Shown here piece by piece: positions 1 to 8,226 of a stretch of DNA of 64,000 bases; position 1 is the first letter of the stretch; each line of letters begins with the position of its first letter. Below the pieces are notes generated by a model that was not told where the DNA came from, searched no databases, and worked only from the letters and a program-made list of their open reading frames with translations. This DNA is from Shimia biformata (GTDB taxonomy: Bacteria > Pseudomonadota > Alphaproteobacteria > Rhodobacterales > Rhodobacteraceae): contig NZ_JAFEJK010000001.1 in assembly GCF_016888515.1 (NCBI RefSeq), positions 868,001 to 932,000 on the forward strand, read 5' to 3'. The position numbers and the translations under genes are program-made.

Positions 1-55
1 TAAACTAGTCCTCCGACCCGTTCGCGTGTCTCCTCCCCGCGACGGATCGGCCAGA

Positions 56-90
56 ACGCCCCCGGTGAAACTCCGGGGGCGTTTTGTTTT
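56..90 (+). terminator. Rho-independent terminator of a gene left of the window
   Basis: A perfect 10-bp stem, ACGCCCCCGG (56-65) with CCGGGGGCGT (73-82), closes a 7-nt loop and is followed by TTTGTTTT. The T-rich tail lies on the right, so it terminates rightward transcription, presumably of a gene whose end lies at or before base 1. The MFS gene to the right ends toward it from the opposite strand but has no T-tract on its own side. Confidence 0.8.
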
Positions 91-97
91 GGGCGTG

Positions 98-1267
98 TTA
101 CTCGGGTGGGCGCAACACCGGCGCCAGGGTGATGGTCACGATTGCCAGCAGGCCAAGCAGCGAAAATGCGGCGGGCAGGCCAAGCGCATGAGCAATGAAG
201 CCAATGGTCGGTGGCCCCATCAACATCCCGCCATAGGACAGGGTGGCCACACGAGCGATGGCCTGCGCCTGCGGTAATTCGGGATCATTGGCGGCGCGGG
301 TAAAGGCAAGCGGCACCACCAGCGAGTAGCCAAGCCCAAGGCAAACCAACCCAGCCAACGCGGTCATCGGGGTTGAAATGACAACCATCAGCACCACGCC
401 GACCAGGGCAATCACTCCGCTGACCCGCATGGCGCGAATGGGTCCAAGGATCCGGGTCACAAAGGCGCCGCTGAGGCGCGTGCCGACCATTGTGGCAGAA
501 AACACCGCATATCCGGCGGCGGCAACAGTGTCCGACGCAAGGGTGACATCGCGCAAATAGACCGCGCTCCAATCCGCCATCGCACCTTCGCCCAGTGTCG
601 AGCAAAGTGTCAGTAGCCCAACCAGCAGAAGCGGACCTGTGGGGATATGAAGGCCCGATTTGGCCTTTTGCGGTGATGCCGCAGAAACCCATGGGATGGC
701 TGCCAAAGCAAGGCAGGTTGCGGTCAATACTCCCCCTGCGATCAGAAAATGGGGCTGTGGCGCGGCGTCGAGCCAGGCCGCGAGCGCGCCCGAGGCTGCG
801 CCGACACCTGCGCCGAGGCTCCACATTGCATGAAAGACGGGCATGTCGGCGCGCTTGTGAACGCGGTCGGATTCGGCGGCCCAGGCGTTCATTGCGACAT
901 CCATCGCGCCATGGGTCGCGCCGAACATGAACAATGCAACTGGCAAAGTGAAAAGCGACGGCGAAAACGCAATGGCCAGCAACGAAACCGCGTTGGCCAA
1001 GCCAAGCCAGCGTGACACGCGTGCCGCTCCGAACCGGTCGGACAGGCGTCCCGCCAGTGGAAATGACAGGATGGCACCCACGCCGAGCAGCAGCAAAAGC
1101 AGGCCGAGTGTTGAATGCTCGAGTTGAAAGCGGTCCTTTATTGCGGGAATACGTGAAGCCCAGATACCGAATAACCCGCCGTTCAGGGCAAACATTCCGG
1201 TCACGGCCCACCAGACACGTCGGGCGCTCGGGGTATCTAGCTCTTGCATCCCAATGTCGGCTGTCAC
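98..1267 (-). CDS. MFS transporter, YbjJ-like
   Basis: This is a 389-residue polytopic membrane protein with the 12-helix layout of the major facilitator superfamily. The N-terminal half carries the arginine-containing segment GIWASRIPAIKDRF and the loop 2-3 signature GRLSDRFGAARVSR. The general style is that of the YbjJ group, whose substrates are mostly unknown. The longest frame starts at a GTG that overlaps the stop of the upstream TetR gene (GTGA, 1264-1267); an ATG at 1249 is the alternative. The overlap suggests co-transcription with the two RutR-like regulators, so export or uptake of a pyrimidine-related compound is possible. That link is inference from position only. Confidence 0.85.
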   Translation of the reverse strand: MTADIGMQELDTPSARRVWWAVTGMFALNGGLFGIWASRIPAIKDRFQLEHSTLGLLLLLLGVGAILSFPLAGRLSDRFGAARVSRWLGLANAVSLLAIAFSPSLFTLPVALFMFGATHGAMDVAMNAWAAESDRVHKRADMPVFHAMWSLGAGVGAASGALAAWLDAAPQPHFLIAGGVLTATCLALAAIPWVSAASPQKAKSGLHIPTGPLLLVGLLTLCSTLGEGAMADWSAVYLRDVTLASDTVAAAGYAVFSATMVGTRLSGAFVTRILGPIRAMRVSGVIALVGVVLMVVISTPMTALAGLVCLGLGYSLVVPLAFTRAANDPELPQAQAIARVATLSYGGMLMGPPTIGFIAHALGLPAAFSLLGLLAIVTITLAPVLRPPE

Positions 1268-1887
1268 GGGGTCAGAAGCTTTCGATACATCTTTTCAAGA
1301 AAATCCGCGGCACCATCGACAACCCCGGTTTCGCCTGCCATCAGGACACCGACCTGAGCGTCGAAATCGGCATAGTGCTGGGTCGTGGCCCAGATCGAAA
1401 AGATCAGGTGACGCGGATCGCTTTGGGCAAGCCTGCCGTCGTCCATCCAGTTTCGGATCAGCGCGCATTTCTCATCGAAAAGCGGTTTCAACCCGCTTTC
1501 CAGATGTGGCCCCATGCGCGGCGCACCTTGCAGGATCTCATTTGCAAACAGGCGACTTTCGCGCGGAAACTCCCGCGTCATCTCGACCTTGCGGCGCACA
1601 TAGGCAAGGATTTCCTCAAGCGGGGAGCCGTCGGGATCGAGGTGGTCCAGCGGGTCCAGCCAGCTGTCCATCAACTTGTTCAGCAAAGTGACATGGATGT
1701 CTTCCTTGCCGCCGAAATAATAAAGGATATTCGGCTTGGACAGGCCCGCTTGTTCGGCGATCTGATCCAGCGTCGCGCCACGGTAGCCGTGTTGCGAGAA
1801 GACCTCGAGCGCTGCATCAAGAATGCGTTTGCGATTGCGCAGCTGGATGCGGCTGGGCTTCTTCTTCGCGGTCGCGACATCGGGCAT
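1264..1887 (-). CDS. TetR-family regulator, RutR-like (paralogue 1)
   Basis: A 207-residue TetR regulator. The N-terminal helix-turn-helix is clear (residues about 20-65, with LDQIAEQAGLSKPNILYYF). The C-terminal half has the YcdC/RutR-type signature around DPRHLIFSIWATTQHYADF, which closely resembles E. coli RutR. RutR proteins sense uracil or thymine and control pyrimidine degradation. I chose the ATG at 1887 because AGGAAAG lies at ribosome-binding distance; the open frame extends further upstream without family similarity. It lies 80 bp behind a second RutR-like gene and overlaps the MFS start. Which of the two paralogues binds the operators at 2626-2674 cannot be read from the sequence. 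Confidence 0.88.
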   Translation of the reverse strand: MPDVATAKKKPSRIQLRNRKRILDAALEVFSQHGYRGATLDQIAEQAGLSKPNILYYFGGKEDIHVTLLNKLMDSWLDPLDHLDPDGSPLEEILAYVRRKVEMTREFPRESRLFANEILQGAPRMGPHLESGLKPLFDEKCALIRNWMDDGRLAQSDPRHLIFSIWATTQHYADFDAQVGVLMAGETGVVDGAADFLEKMYRKLLTP

Positions 1888-1967
1888 CGGCAGTCTTTCC
1901 TGTTTGCGTGTTCGCAAAAGCCTAATGGCTTGCGGCCAACGGGTCCAGCAACCCTGTTCGCCGCGTG

Positions 1968-2603
1968 TTAGTCGAGGGCGCCGATCCCGCGCAGGATGAT
2001 CTGTTTGACCGAGGTCTTGGCGGCTTCCCACTGAGCGTTGCTCAGCGACTTGCCGCCATTCAGCGTTTCGATCTGGTGGCCGAAGTCTGCATAATGCTGG
2101 GTGGTTGCCCAGAGCATGTAGAGCAGGTGGCGCGGGTCGATCGGATCCATGCGGCCTTCTTCGATCCAGCGTTCGATCACCTTGGCGCGGCCGTCAGTCC
2201 AGTCCAGAAGCGTGGTTTCCAGATAATCTTGGATCACAGGCGCGCCGTGCATGACCTCGGTTGCCCAGACTTTGGACCCCTCAGGGTGGCGGCGCGAGAT
2301 CTCCATCTTGGCGTCGATATAGGCGCCCAATCCTTCAGCAGGGCCGTCAGCCGCGTCAAAAATGTCGGCCGCCTGCAGCCATATCTGAAAAATGTTCTGC
2401 ACGACCTGCCGATACAGCGCCTCTTTCGTCGGGAAATAGTAATGCAGGTTGGCTTTTGGCAGTCCCGCGACATCCGCGATCAACTGCATCGTGGCGCCGC
2501 CAAACCCTGCTTCTGAAAAGACTTTTTCCGCTGCTGCCAAAATAAGCGTTTCGCTTTCCTGGCGCCTGTCTTTTTTGCTGCTCGAACGGACGGGTTGGGG
2601 CAT
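1968..2603 (-). CDS. rutR: TetR-family regulator, RutR-like (paralogue 2), probable pyrimidine-catabolism repressor
   Basis: A 211-residue TetR regulator with an HTH at about residues 35-60 (MQLIADVAGLPKANLHYYF) and the RutR-type C-terminal domain (DPRHLLYMLWATTQHYADF). It is divergent from the beta-ureidopropionase operon, the classic place for a local repressor. The open frame can be extended to 2666, but that start would lie inside an operator-like palindrome (2659-2674) and place a second one (2626-2641) inside the gene, so ATG 2603 is preferred. By family, uracil or a breakdown intermediate should be the ligand. The gene symbol is assigned from family resemblance and context, not from proven orthology. 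Confidence 0.85.
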   Translation of the reverse strand: MPQPVRSSSKKDRRQESETLILAAAEKVFSEAGFGGATMQLIADVAGLPKANLHYYFPTKEALYRQVVQNIFQIWLQAADIFDAADGPAEGLGAYIDAKMEISRRHPEGSKVWATEVMHGAPVIQDYLETTLLDWTDGRAKVIERWIEEGRMDPIDPRHLLYMLWATTQHYADFGHQIETLNGGKSLSNAQWEAAKTSVKQIILRGIGALD

Positions 2604-2625
2604 CTGACGGGGTTCCAGAAATTTC

Positions 2626-2641
2626 TTGACCGGTTGGTCAG
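2626..2641. promoter_or_regulatory. RutR-type operator, site 1
   Basis: TTGACCGGTTGGTCAG fits the E. coli RutR consensus (TTGACCA, two bases, TGGTCAA) in 13 of 14 defined positions except the marginal ones. It lies 23 bp upstream of the regulator start at 2603, where a repressor would block its own promoter. Confidence 0.7.
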
Positions 2642-2658
2642 GTTGTGGTGGGCTGATC

Positions 2659-2674
2659 TTGACCATACGGTCAG
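2659..2674. promoter_or_regulatory. RutR-type operator, site 2
   Basis: TTGACCATACGGTCAG is a second TGACC-N4-GGTCA inverted repeat, centred 33 bp (about three helical turns) from site 1. A -10-like GATAAT (2675-2680) follows directly on the plus strand, so occupancy would cover the promoter of the catabolic operon that begins at 2734. Confidence 0.7.
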
Positions 2675-2733
2675 GATAATCGCGATTTCAAGAGGCCAAA
2701 AGGCCCACGCGTCAAATCATGGGAGACGACACC

Positions 2734-3984
2734 ATGCCAGCGCCTGGCGAAAACCTGAAGATCAATGCCGATCGGCTGTGGGACAGCCTGATGGAAATGG
2801 CCAAGATTGGCCCCGGTATCGCCGGGGGCAACAATCGTCAGACGCTGACGGATGAAGATGCCGAGGGGCGCGCGCTGTTCCAGAAATGGTGTGAAGATGT
2901 CGGCTGCACAATGGGTGTTGATGAAATCGGCAACATGTTCGCGACCTATCCTGGCACTGATCCCGACGCGCTTCCGGTCTATGTCGGGTCTCACCTGGAT
3001 ACTCAGCCAACGGGCGGAAAGTATGACGGTGTTCTTGGTGTGCTGGGGGGCTTGGAAGTCCTGCGCACAATGAAAGATCTTGGCATCAAGACCAAGCACC
3101 CGATTGTTGTCACCAACTGGACCAACGAAGAGGGCACCCGCTATGCGCCGGCGATGCTGGCCTCGGGGGTGTTTGCCGGTAAGCACACACTGGACTGGGC
3201 CTATGACCGGGTCGACGCTGAGGGAAAGCGGTTCGGCGATGAACTTGAGCGGATCGGCTGGAAAGGCGACGAGAAGGTCGGTGACCGCAAGATGCACGCC
3301 ATGTTCGAGTTGCATATCGAGCAGGGCCCCATTCTGGAGGCCGAGGGTAAGGACATTGGTGTCGTCACCCACGGGCAGGGGCTGCGCTGGATTGAATGCA
3401 CGATCACAGGCAAGGAAAGCCATACCGGGTCGACCCCGATGCATATGCGCAAGAATGCCGGGCGCGGGTTGGCGCTGGTGACCGAACTGGTCCACGAGAT
3501 TGCCATGAAGAACCAGCCCAACGCGGTTGGGGCGATTGGACATATCGACGTCTATCCCAACAGTCGCAACATCATCCCCGGCAAGGTTGTGTTCACCGTA
3601 GACATGCGCACGCATCTTCTGGACAAGTTGAATGGCATGGTCGACGAATTCATGGAACGCGCGCCGAAACTGTGTGAAGACATCGGCGTTACGTTCGAAT
3701 GCGAGATTGTCGGACAGTTCGACCCGCCCGCCTTTGATCCAACCTGCGTGAGTGCGATCCGAAATGCGGCCGAGCGGCTGGGATACAGCCATATGGATAT
3801 CGTGTCCGGCGCGGGTCACGATGCCTGCTGGATCAACGATGTGGCGCCGACGGCAATGGTGATGTGCCCCTGCGTCGACGGGTTGAGCCACAATGAAGCG
3901 GAAGAGATTTCCAAGGAATGGGCCGCTGCTGGAGCCGATGTGCTGATGCATGCGGTTCTGGAAACGGCGGAGATCGTGGAGTGA
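2734..3984 (+). CDS. pydC: Beta-ureidopropionase (N-carbamoyl-beta-alanine amidohydrolase)
   Basis: A 416-residue M20-type zinc amidohydrolase of the hydantoinase/carbamoylase family. It would hydrolyse N-carbamoyl-beta-alanine to beta-alanine, ammonia and CO2, the last step of reductive uracil breakdown. Metal-site motifs are visible in order: GSHLDTQPTGGKYDG, NEEGTRYAP, FELHIEQGP, and a C-terminal HNEAE. GKESHTGSTPM marks the dimerisation/substrate domain. I chose ATG 2734 over ATG 2719 because GGGAG (2721-2725) is placed correctly for the second. It heads the operon with dihydropyrimidinase and an ABC importer. Dihydropyrimidine dehydrogenase is not in the window. L-carbamoylase activity on related substrates is an alternative. 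Confidence 0.9.
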   Translation: MPAPGENLKINADRLWDSLMEMAKIGPGIAGGNNRQTLTDEDAEGRALFQKWCEDVGCTMGVDEIGNMFATYPGTDPDALPVYVGSHLDTQPTGGKYDGVLGVLGGLEVLRTMKDLGIKTKHPIVVTNWTNEEGTRYAPAMLASGVFAGKHTLDWAYDRVDAEGKRFGDELERIGWKGDEKVGDRKMHAMFELHIEQGPILEAEGKDIGVVTHGQGLRWIECTITGKESHTGSTPMHMRKNAGRGLALVTELVHEIAMKNQPNAVGAIGHIDVYPNSRNIIPGKVVFTVDMRTHLLDKLNGMVDEFMERAPKLCEDIGVTFECEIVGQFDPPAFDPTCVSAIRNAAERLGYSHMDIVSGAGHDACWINDVAPTAMVMCPCVDGLSHNEAEEISKEWAAAGADVLMHAVLETAEIVE

Positions 3985-3992
3985 TTTGAGAG

Positions 3993-4047
3993 GGTCGCCG
4001 GGGCGCTGCCCCGGACCCCGAGGTATTTCCGGCAAGAGGAAACGGCG
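3993..4047. repeat. Hairpin-containing intergenic element between pydC and pydB
   Basis: The stem CCGGGGC (3998-4004) pairs with GCCCCGG (4008-4014), followed by ACCCCGAGGTATTTCCGGCA. Elements of this look (GC-rich hairpin plus CCGAGGTATTT and AAGA) are, from general familiarity, scattered between genes in Rhodobacteraceae. I saw only this one copy in the window, so repeat status rests on memory rather than on the sequence here. Confidence 0.45.
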
Positions 4048-4077
4048 GCGTAGTCCCCGCCCACAGGGAGAAAGATA

Positions 4078-5535
4078 ATGGCAAGCAAAGTCATCAAGAA
4101 CGGAACCATCGTCACCGCGGATCTGACCTATAAGGCAGATGTGCTGGTTGAAGGTGGCGTTATCACCGAAATCGGCCAGGACCTGAAAGGGGACGAGGTT
4201 CTTGATGCGACCGGGTGTTACGTCATGCCGGGTGGGATCGACCCGCATGTGCATCTGGAAATGCCGTTCATGGGCACCTATTCGTCGGATGACTTTGAAT
4301 CCGGCACCCGCGCCGGGCTGGCGGGCGGCACCACGATGGTTGTGGATTTCTGCCTGCCGAACCAGGGCGAAAGTCTGCTGGACGCGATCAAGCGCTGGGA
4401 CAACAAGTCGACGCGCGCGAACTGTGACTACTCGTTCCACATGGCGGTGACCTGGTGGGGCGAACAGGTCTTCAACGACATGAAAACCGTGATCGAGGAT
4501 CGCGGCATCAACACATTCAAGCATTTCCTGGCCTACAAGGGCGCGCTGATGGTGAATGATGATGAGCTTTTTGCCTCGTTCAATCGGTTGGCTGAGCTGG
4601 GTGGAATCGCCATGGTCCATGCCGAGAACGGTGATGTTGTGGCCGAGATGACAGCGAAGCTGTTGGCTGAGGGCAATACCGGGCCTGAGGCGCATGCCTA
4701 TTCGCGGCCCTCTCAGGTCGAAGGCGAGGCGACAAATCGCGCAATCATGATTGCGGATATGGCAGGGGTACCGCTTTATGTGGTGCATACCTCTTGCGAG
4801 GAAGCCCACGAAGCCATCCGCCGGGCGCGGATGCAGGGCAAGCGGGTCTGGGGCGAGCCGTTGATTCAGCACCTGACGCTGGACGAAAGCGAGTATTTCA
4901 ACAAGGACTGGGACCATGCCGCGCGTCGCGTCATGTCGCCCCCCTTCCGCAACCAGAAGCACCAGGATTCGCTTTGGGCGGGGCTTCAGGGCGGCACCCT
5001 GTCCGTTGTCGCAACCGACCATTGCGCCTTTACGACCGAACAGAAACGCTATGGTGTCGGCGATTTCTCGAAGATCCCGAACGGGACCGGTGGGCTTGAG
5101 GATCGGATGCCGATGCTTTGGACGCATGGGGTGAACACTGGGCGCCTGACACCGAATGAGTTTGTGGCGGTGACCTCGACCAATATCGCCAAGATTCTGA
5201 ACTGTTATCCCAGGAAGGGCGCGGTTCTGGTCGGGGCGGATGCCGATCTTGTGGTCTGGGATCCTGAGAAGGAAAAGACCATCACGGCCTCCAGCCAGCA
5301 GTCGGCGATCGACTACAACGTGTTCGAAGGCCATCACGTCAAGGGCTTGCCGCGCTTCACACTGACACGCGGGCAGGTTGCGGTGAATGACGGTGCGATC
5401 CAGACGCAGGAAGGCCACGGCAAGTTCGTGGCGCGCGAGGCGAACACCACAGTCAACAAGGCGCTTTCGACCTGGAAAGAACTGACTGCGCCCCGGCCCG
5501 TCGAGCGGACGGGTATTCCGGCAACTGGTGTGTAG
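4078..5535 (+). CDS. pydB: Dihydropyrimidinase (D-hydantoinase family)
   Basis: A 485-residue cyclic amidohydrolase that opens dihydrouracil or dihydrothymine to the N-carbamoyl-beta-amino acid used by the preceding enzyme. The binuclear metal centre is readable: GIDPHVHLEMPF supplies the HxH pair, FKHFLAYKG the carbamylated lysine, MVHAENGD and YVVHTSC two histidines, and VATDHCAF the aspartate. The length is typical of bacterial dihydropyrimidinases. GGGAG sits ahead of the ATG. It is 93 bp downstream of pydC, with a hairpin element between them, and is followed by the ABC transporter. The pairing of the two enzymes makes the pyrimidine assignment firmer than either alone. Confidence 0.93.
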   Translation: MASKVIKNGTIVTADLTYKADVLVEGGVITEIGQDLKGDEVLDATGCYVMPGGIDPHVHLEMPFMGTYSSDDFESGTRAGLAGGTTMVVDFCLPNQGESLLDAIKRWDNKSTRANCDYSFHMAVTWWGEQVFNDMKTVIEDRGINTFKHFLAYKGALMVNDDELFASFNRLAELGGIAMVHAENGDVVAEMTAKLLAEGNTGPEAHAYSRPSQVEGEATNRAIMIADMAGVPLYVVHTSCEEAHEAIRRARMQGKRVWGEPLIQHLTLDESEYFNKDWDHAARRVMSPPFRNQKHQDSLWAGLQGGTLSVVATDHCAFTTEQKRYGVGDFSKIPNGTGGLEDRMPMLWTHGVNTGRLTPNEFVAVTSTNIAKILNCYPRKGAVLVGADADLVVWDPEKEKTITASSQQSAIDYNVFEGHHVKGLPRFTLTRGQVAVNDGAIQTQEGHGKFVAREANTTVNKALSTWKELTAPRPVERTGIPATGV

Positions 5536-5604
5536 TTTTTGCTGCCAACCGTGCCACTCGTCACCAGCAAATGCGCCAGCAATAGCCAGAAGATTGAGAC
5601 CTGA

Positions 5605-6390
5605 ATGAACGACACCACAGTCATCGCGGCCAAGAACCTGAGCCTGACTTTTCAGACAAATGACGGGCCTGTGCACGCCTTGAAGGATGTCAACCTGGAC
5701 GTCCAGAAGGGCGATTTCGTCAGCTTCATTGGCCCGTCGGGCTGTGGCAAAACGACGTTCCTGCGCTGTATCGCCGATCTCGAGCATCCGACGGCAGGTG
5801 AGATTACAGTCAATGGCATGAGTGCGGAACAGGCGCGCAAGGCCAGGGCTTATGGCTATGTCTTTCAGGCGGCGGGGCTTTATCCGTGGCGCACGATCGG
5901 CGGCAACATTCGTCTGCCGCTTGAGATCATGGGATATGACAAGGCCGATCAGGACCGGCGCGTGAAAGAGGTGCTGGAGCTGGTGCATCTCGACAATTTT
6001 GAGAAGAAGTTTCCGTGGCAATTGTCGGGCGGGATGCAGCAACGTGCGTCAATCGCCCGGGCGTTGGCCTTTGATGCCGACATCCTGCTGATGGACGAAC
6101 CCTTTGGCGCGCTGGACGAAATCGTGCGCGACCATCTGAACGAACAACTGCTTGAGCTTTGGGCACGGACCAACAAGACCATCGGTTTTGTGACCCATTC
6201 GATCCCCGAAGCGGTCTATCTCTCGACGAAGATTGTGGTGATGAGCCCTCGTCCGGGCCGGATAACGGATGTGATCGAAAGCACGCTTCCCAGGGAACGT
6301 CCGCTGGATATCCGCGACACGCCGGAATTCATCGAAATCGCGCATCGGGTTCGCGACGGGTTGAGAGCGGGGCATGGCGATGAACACTAA
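5605..6390 (+). CDS. ABC transporter ATP-binding protein (pyrimidine-type importer)
   Basis: A 261-residue ATPase of the nitrate/taurine/thiamine-precursor (SsuB/ThiZ) group. The Walker A motif GPSGCGKT is at about residues 43-50, the signature LSGGMQQR near 140, and the Walker B/D-loop ILLMDEPFGALDE follows. The TH(S)IPEA stretch is the switch histidine region. It is the first transporter gene, followed by two permeases and a NMT1/ThiY-like binding protein, so the set is a complete importer. Its place in the pyd operon points to uracil, thymine or a dihydropyrimidine as cargo. That substrate is inference; the protein family by itself does not fix it. Confidence 0.9.
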   Translation: MNDTTVIAAKNLSLTFQTNDGPVHALKDVNLDVQKGDFVSFIGPSGCGKTTFLRCIADLEHPTAGEITVNGMSAEQARKARAYGYVFQAAGLYPWRTIGGNIRLPLEIMGYDKADQDRRVKEVLELVHLDNFEKKFPWQLSGGMQQRASIARALAFDADILLMDEPFGALDEIVRDHLNEQLLELWARTNKTIGFVTHSIPEAVYLSTKIVVMSPRPGRITDVIESTLPRERPLDIRDTPEFIEIAHRVRDGLRAGHGDEH

Positions 6391-6466
6391 GCAACGGATT
6401 GCTGCTTCGAAGGATGTTGCCGGCGACAGTGTTCGAGGAGCATTGAAAACGGTGGAGGCGCGGTGA
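6380..6466 (+). CDS. Possible 28-residue coupling ORF
   Basis: An ATG inside the end of the ATPase gene opens a 28-codon frame (begins MNTKQRIAASK, ends KTVEAR) that bridges the whole gap and stops in TGATG, sharing its last base with the permease start. No signal peptide or membrane segment is apparent. It could be translated to couple the ATPase to the permease, or be a chance frame. I do not recognise it. There is no convincing ribosome-binding site of its own. Confidence 0.2.
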   Translation: MNTKQRIAASKDVAGDSVRGALKTVEAR

Positions 6467-7341
6467 TGCGGAACCTGTTCCCGATCCTGACCGTGGTCAT
6501 CGCGATCTTTGTCCTGTGGTATGCGGGTTCAGTTGCGCTGAACGCGGCCTGGGCGCAGGACAAAGCCAAACGCGCCGGTGTCGAGCTGACCACGAAAGAG
6601 CTGGTCCTTGATACGATGAGCCAGAAGAAACCGAAGCTGCCCGCGCCGCATCAGGTGGCGGAAGAGATGTGGAAGACAACCGGCGACATGGTTCTGAAAG
6701 GTCGAGGGTTTTCCAAGCGGTCGCTGATTTATCATACCTGGGTGACCCTGTCGTCGACCCTGTTGGGTTTCGTGCTGGGCACAGCGCTGGGTGTCGCTCT
6801 GGCGGTGGGCATTGTCTATAATCGCACGATGGATATGAGCGTGATGCCATGGGTGATCGCCTCTCAGACCATCCCGATCCTTGCCATCGCGCCAATGATC
6901 ATCGTGGTACTGAACGCCATCGGCATCTCGGGTCTGCTGCCCAAGGCGGTGATCTCGATGTATCTGTCTTTCTTCCCGGTGGTCGTGGGTATGGTGAAGG
7001 GGCTGCGCAGTCCCGACCACATGCAGCTTGACCAGATGAAAACCTGGAGCGCGAGCCCGGGCCAGCAGTTCTGGAAGCTGCGGCTGCCGTCGTCCATGCC
7101 CTATTTCTTCACCTCGATGAAGATCGCCATGGCCGCGTCGTTGGTTGGCGCGATTGTGGGCGAGTTGCCGACGGGCGCGGTCGCTGGTCTTGGCGCGCGT
7201 CTTCTTGGCGGCAGCTATTACGGGCAGACGATCCAGATCTGGAGCGCGCTTCTGACGGCGGCTGCGCTGGCGGCCTGTCTTGTCGGGCTCATTGGTATCG
7301 TTCAACGCGTTGTCCTCAAACGAATGGGGATGGCGTCATGA
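6466..7341 (+). CDS. ABC transporter permease 1 (pyrimidine-type importer)
   Basis: A 291-residue inner-membrane permease of the SsuC/ThiX group. An N-terminal anchor (FPILTVVIAIFVLWYAGS) is followed by a roughly 70-residue external linker and then about six helices of a BPD permease domain. The EAA-like loop is around residues 190-225 (DQMKTWSASPGQQFWKLRLPSS). ATG 6466 has GGAGG ahead; the GTG just before it at 6463 is an alternative. Its end overlaps the second permease by ATGA. Two different permeases suggest a heterodimeric channel. The extended N-terminus is longer than usual for the family. Confidence 0.88.
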   Translation: MRNLFPILTVVIAIFVLWYAGSVALNAAWAQDKAKRAGVELTTKELVLDTMSQKKPKLPAPHQVAEEMWKTTGDMVLKGRGFSKRSLIYHTWVTLSSTLLGFVLGTALGVALAVGIVYNRTMDMSVMPWVIASQTIPILAIAPMIIVVLNAIGISGLLPKAVISMYLSFFPVVVGMVKGLRSPDHMQLDQMKTWSASPGQQFWKLRLPSSMPYFFTSMKIAMAASLVGAIVGELPTGAVAGLGARLLGGSYYGQTIQIWSALLTAAALAACLVGLIGIVQRVVLKRMGMAS

Positions 7342-8177
7342 TCTGGATCGCGTTTGGAATAGTGGCCTGGATGGTTGGCTGGCGGCTAAATGTCTATCTC
7401 TCCAGCCTTCCTCGAACGCGCATGACGCGGCTGGTGGTGCCGACGATCTTTGGCGTGACGCTGATCGTGATTTGGGAAAGCCTGGTCCGTGGCTTTGCAA
7501 TAAGTCCCGTCCTGTTACCGCCGCCCTCTATGATCGCGGTGCGCTTCGTCACCTCGACCGGCATCCTATGGGAAGACTTTGTCCAGACTGTCATCAAGGG
7601 TGCTTTGTCGGGCTACGTCATCGGTTGCGGCGCGGCCTTCCTGACGGCGATCGCCGTTGATCGCTTCCCGTTTCTGCAACGTGGGCTTCTGCCGGTGGGC
7701 AATTTTGTAGCCGCGCTGCCGATCATCGGCATGGCGCCGATCCTTGTGATGTGGTTCGGCTTTGACTGGCAATCCAAGGCGGCCGTGGTCGTCGTCATGG
7801 TGTTCTTCCCGATGCTGGTGAACACCGTGCAGGGCTTGCAGGCGACGGATTCGATGCAGCGTGATCTGATGCGGACCTATGCGGCGGGATATTGGAAGAC
7901 GCTTTTGAAACTGCGCCTTCCTGCCGCCATGCCGTTTATCTTCAACGGTTTGAAAATTGCCACTACGCTGGCGCTGATCGGTGCTATTGTCGCCGAGTTC
8001 TTTGGCTCGCCGATCAAGGGCATGGGCTTTCGCATCTCGACCGAGGTGGGGCGTCTGGCGCTGGATATGGTCTGGGCCGAGATCGTGGTCGCGGCAATCG
8101 CGGGGTCGGCATTTTATGGATTGGTGGCACTTCTGGAAAAGGCGGTAACTTTCTGGCACCCGTCCCAGCGAGGCTGA
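7338..8177 (+). CDS. ABC transporter permease 2 (pyrimidine-type importer)
   Basis: A 279-residue permease of the same group. Hydrophobic segments run from residue 1, and the EAA-type loop lies near residues 170-200 (DLMRTYAAGYWKTLLKLRLPAAMP). It starts within the stop of permease 1 (ATGA overlap), a sign of translational coupling and of stoichiometric assembly as a heterodimer. The binding-protein gene follows after 49 bp with its own strong ribosome-binding site. Confidence 0.88.
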   Translation: MIWIAFGIVAWMVGWRLNVYLSSLPRTRMTRLVVPTIFGVTLIVIWESLVRGFAISPVLLPPPSMIAVRFVTSTGILWEDFVQTVIKGALSGYVIGCGAAFLTAIAVDRFPFLQRGLLPVGNFVAALPIIGMAPILVMWFGFDWQSKAAVVVVMVFFPMLVNTVQGLQATDSMQRDLMRTYAAGYWKTLLKLRLPAAMPFIFNGLKIATTLALIGAIVAEFFGSPIKGMGFRISTEVGRLALDMVWAEIVVAAIAGSAFYGLVALLEKAVTFWHPSQRG

Positions 8178-8226
8178 GCGAAAAGAACAACAACAATAAT
8201 TTGAAATCAACAAGGAGAGTACGAAG

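Noticed and set aside
2671-6042. A 1123-codon open frame antisense to pydC, pydB and the ABC ATPase gene
   Set aside because: The plus-strand genes are unmistakable. In high-G+C DNA the complementary frame stays open by codon bias; the antisense product shows no domain and has no start context.
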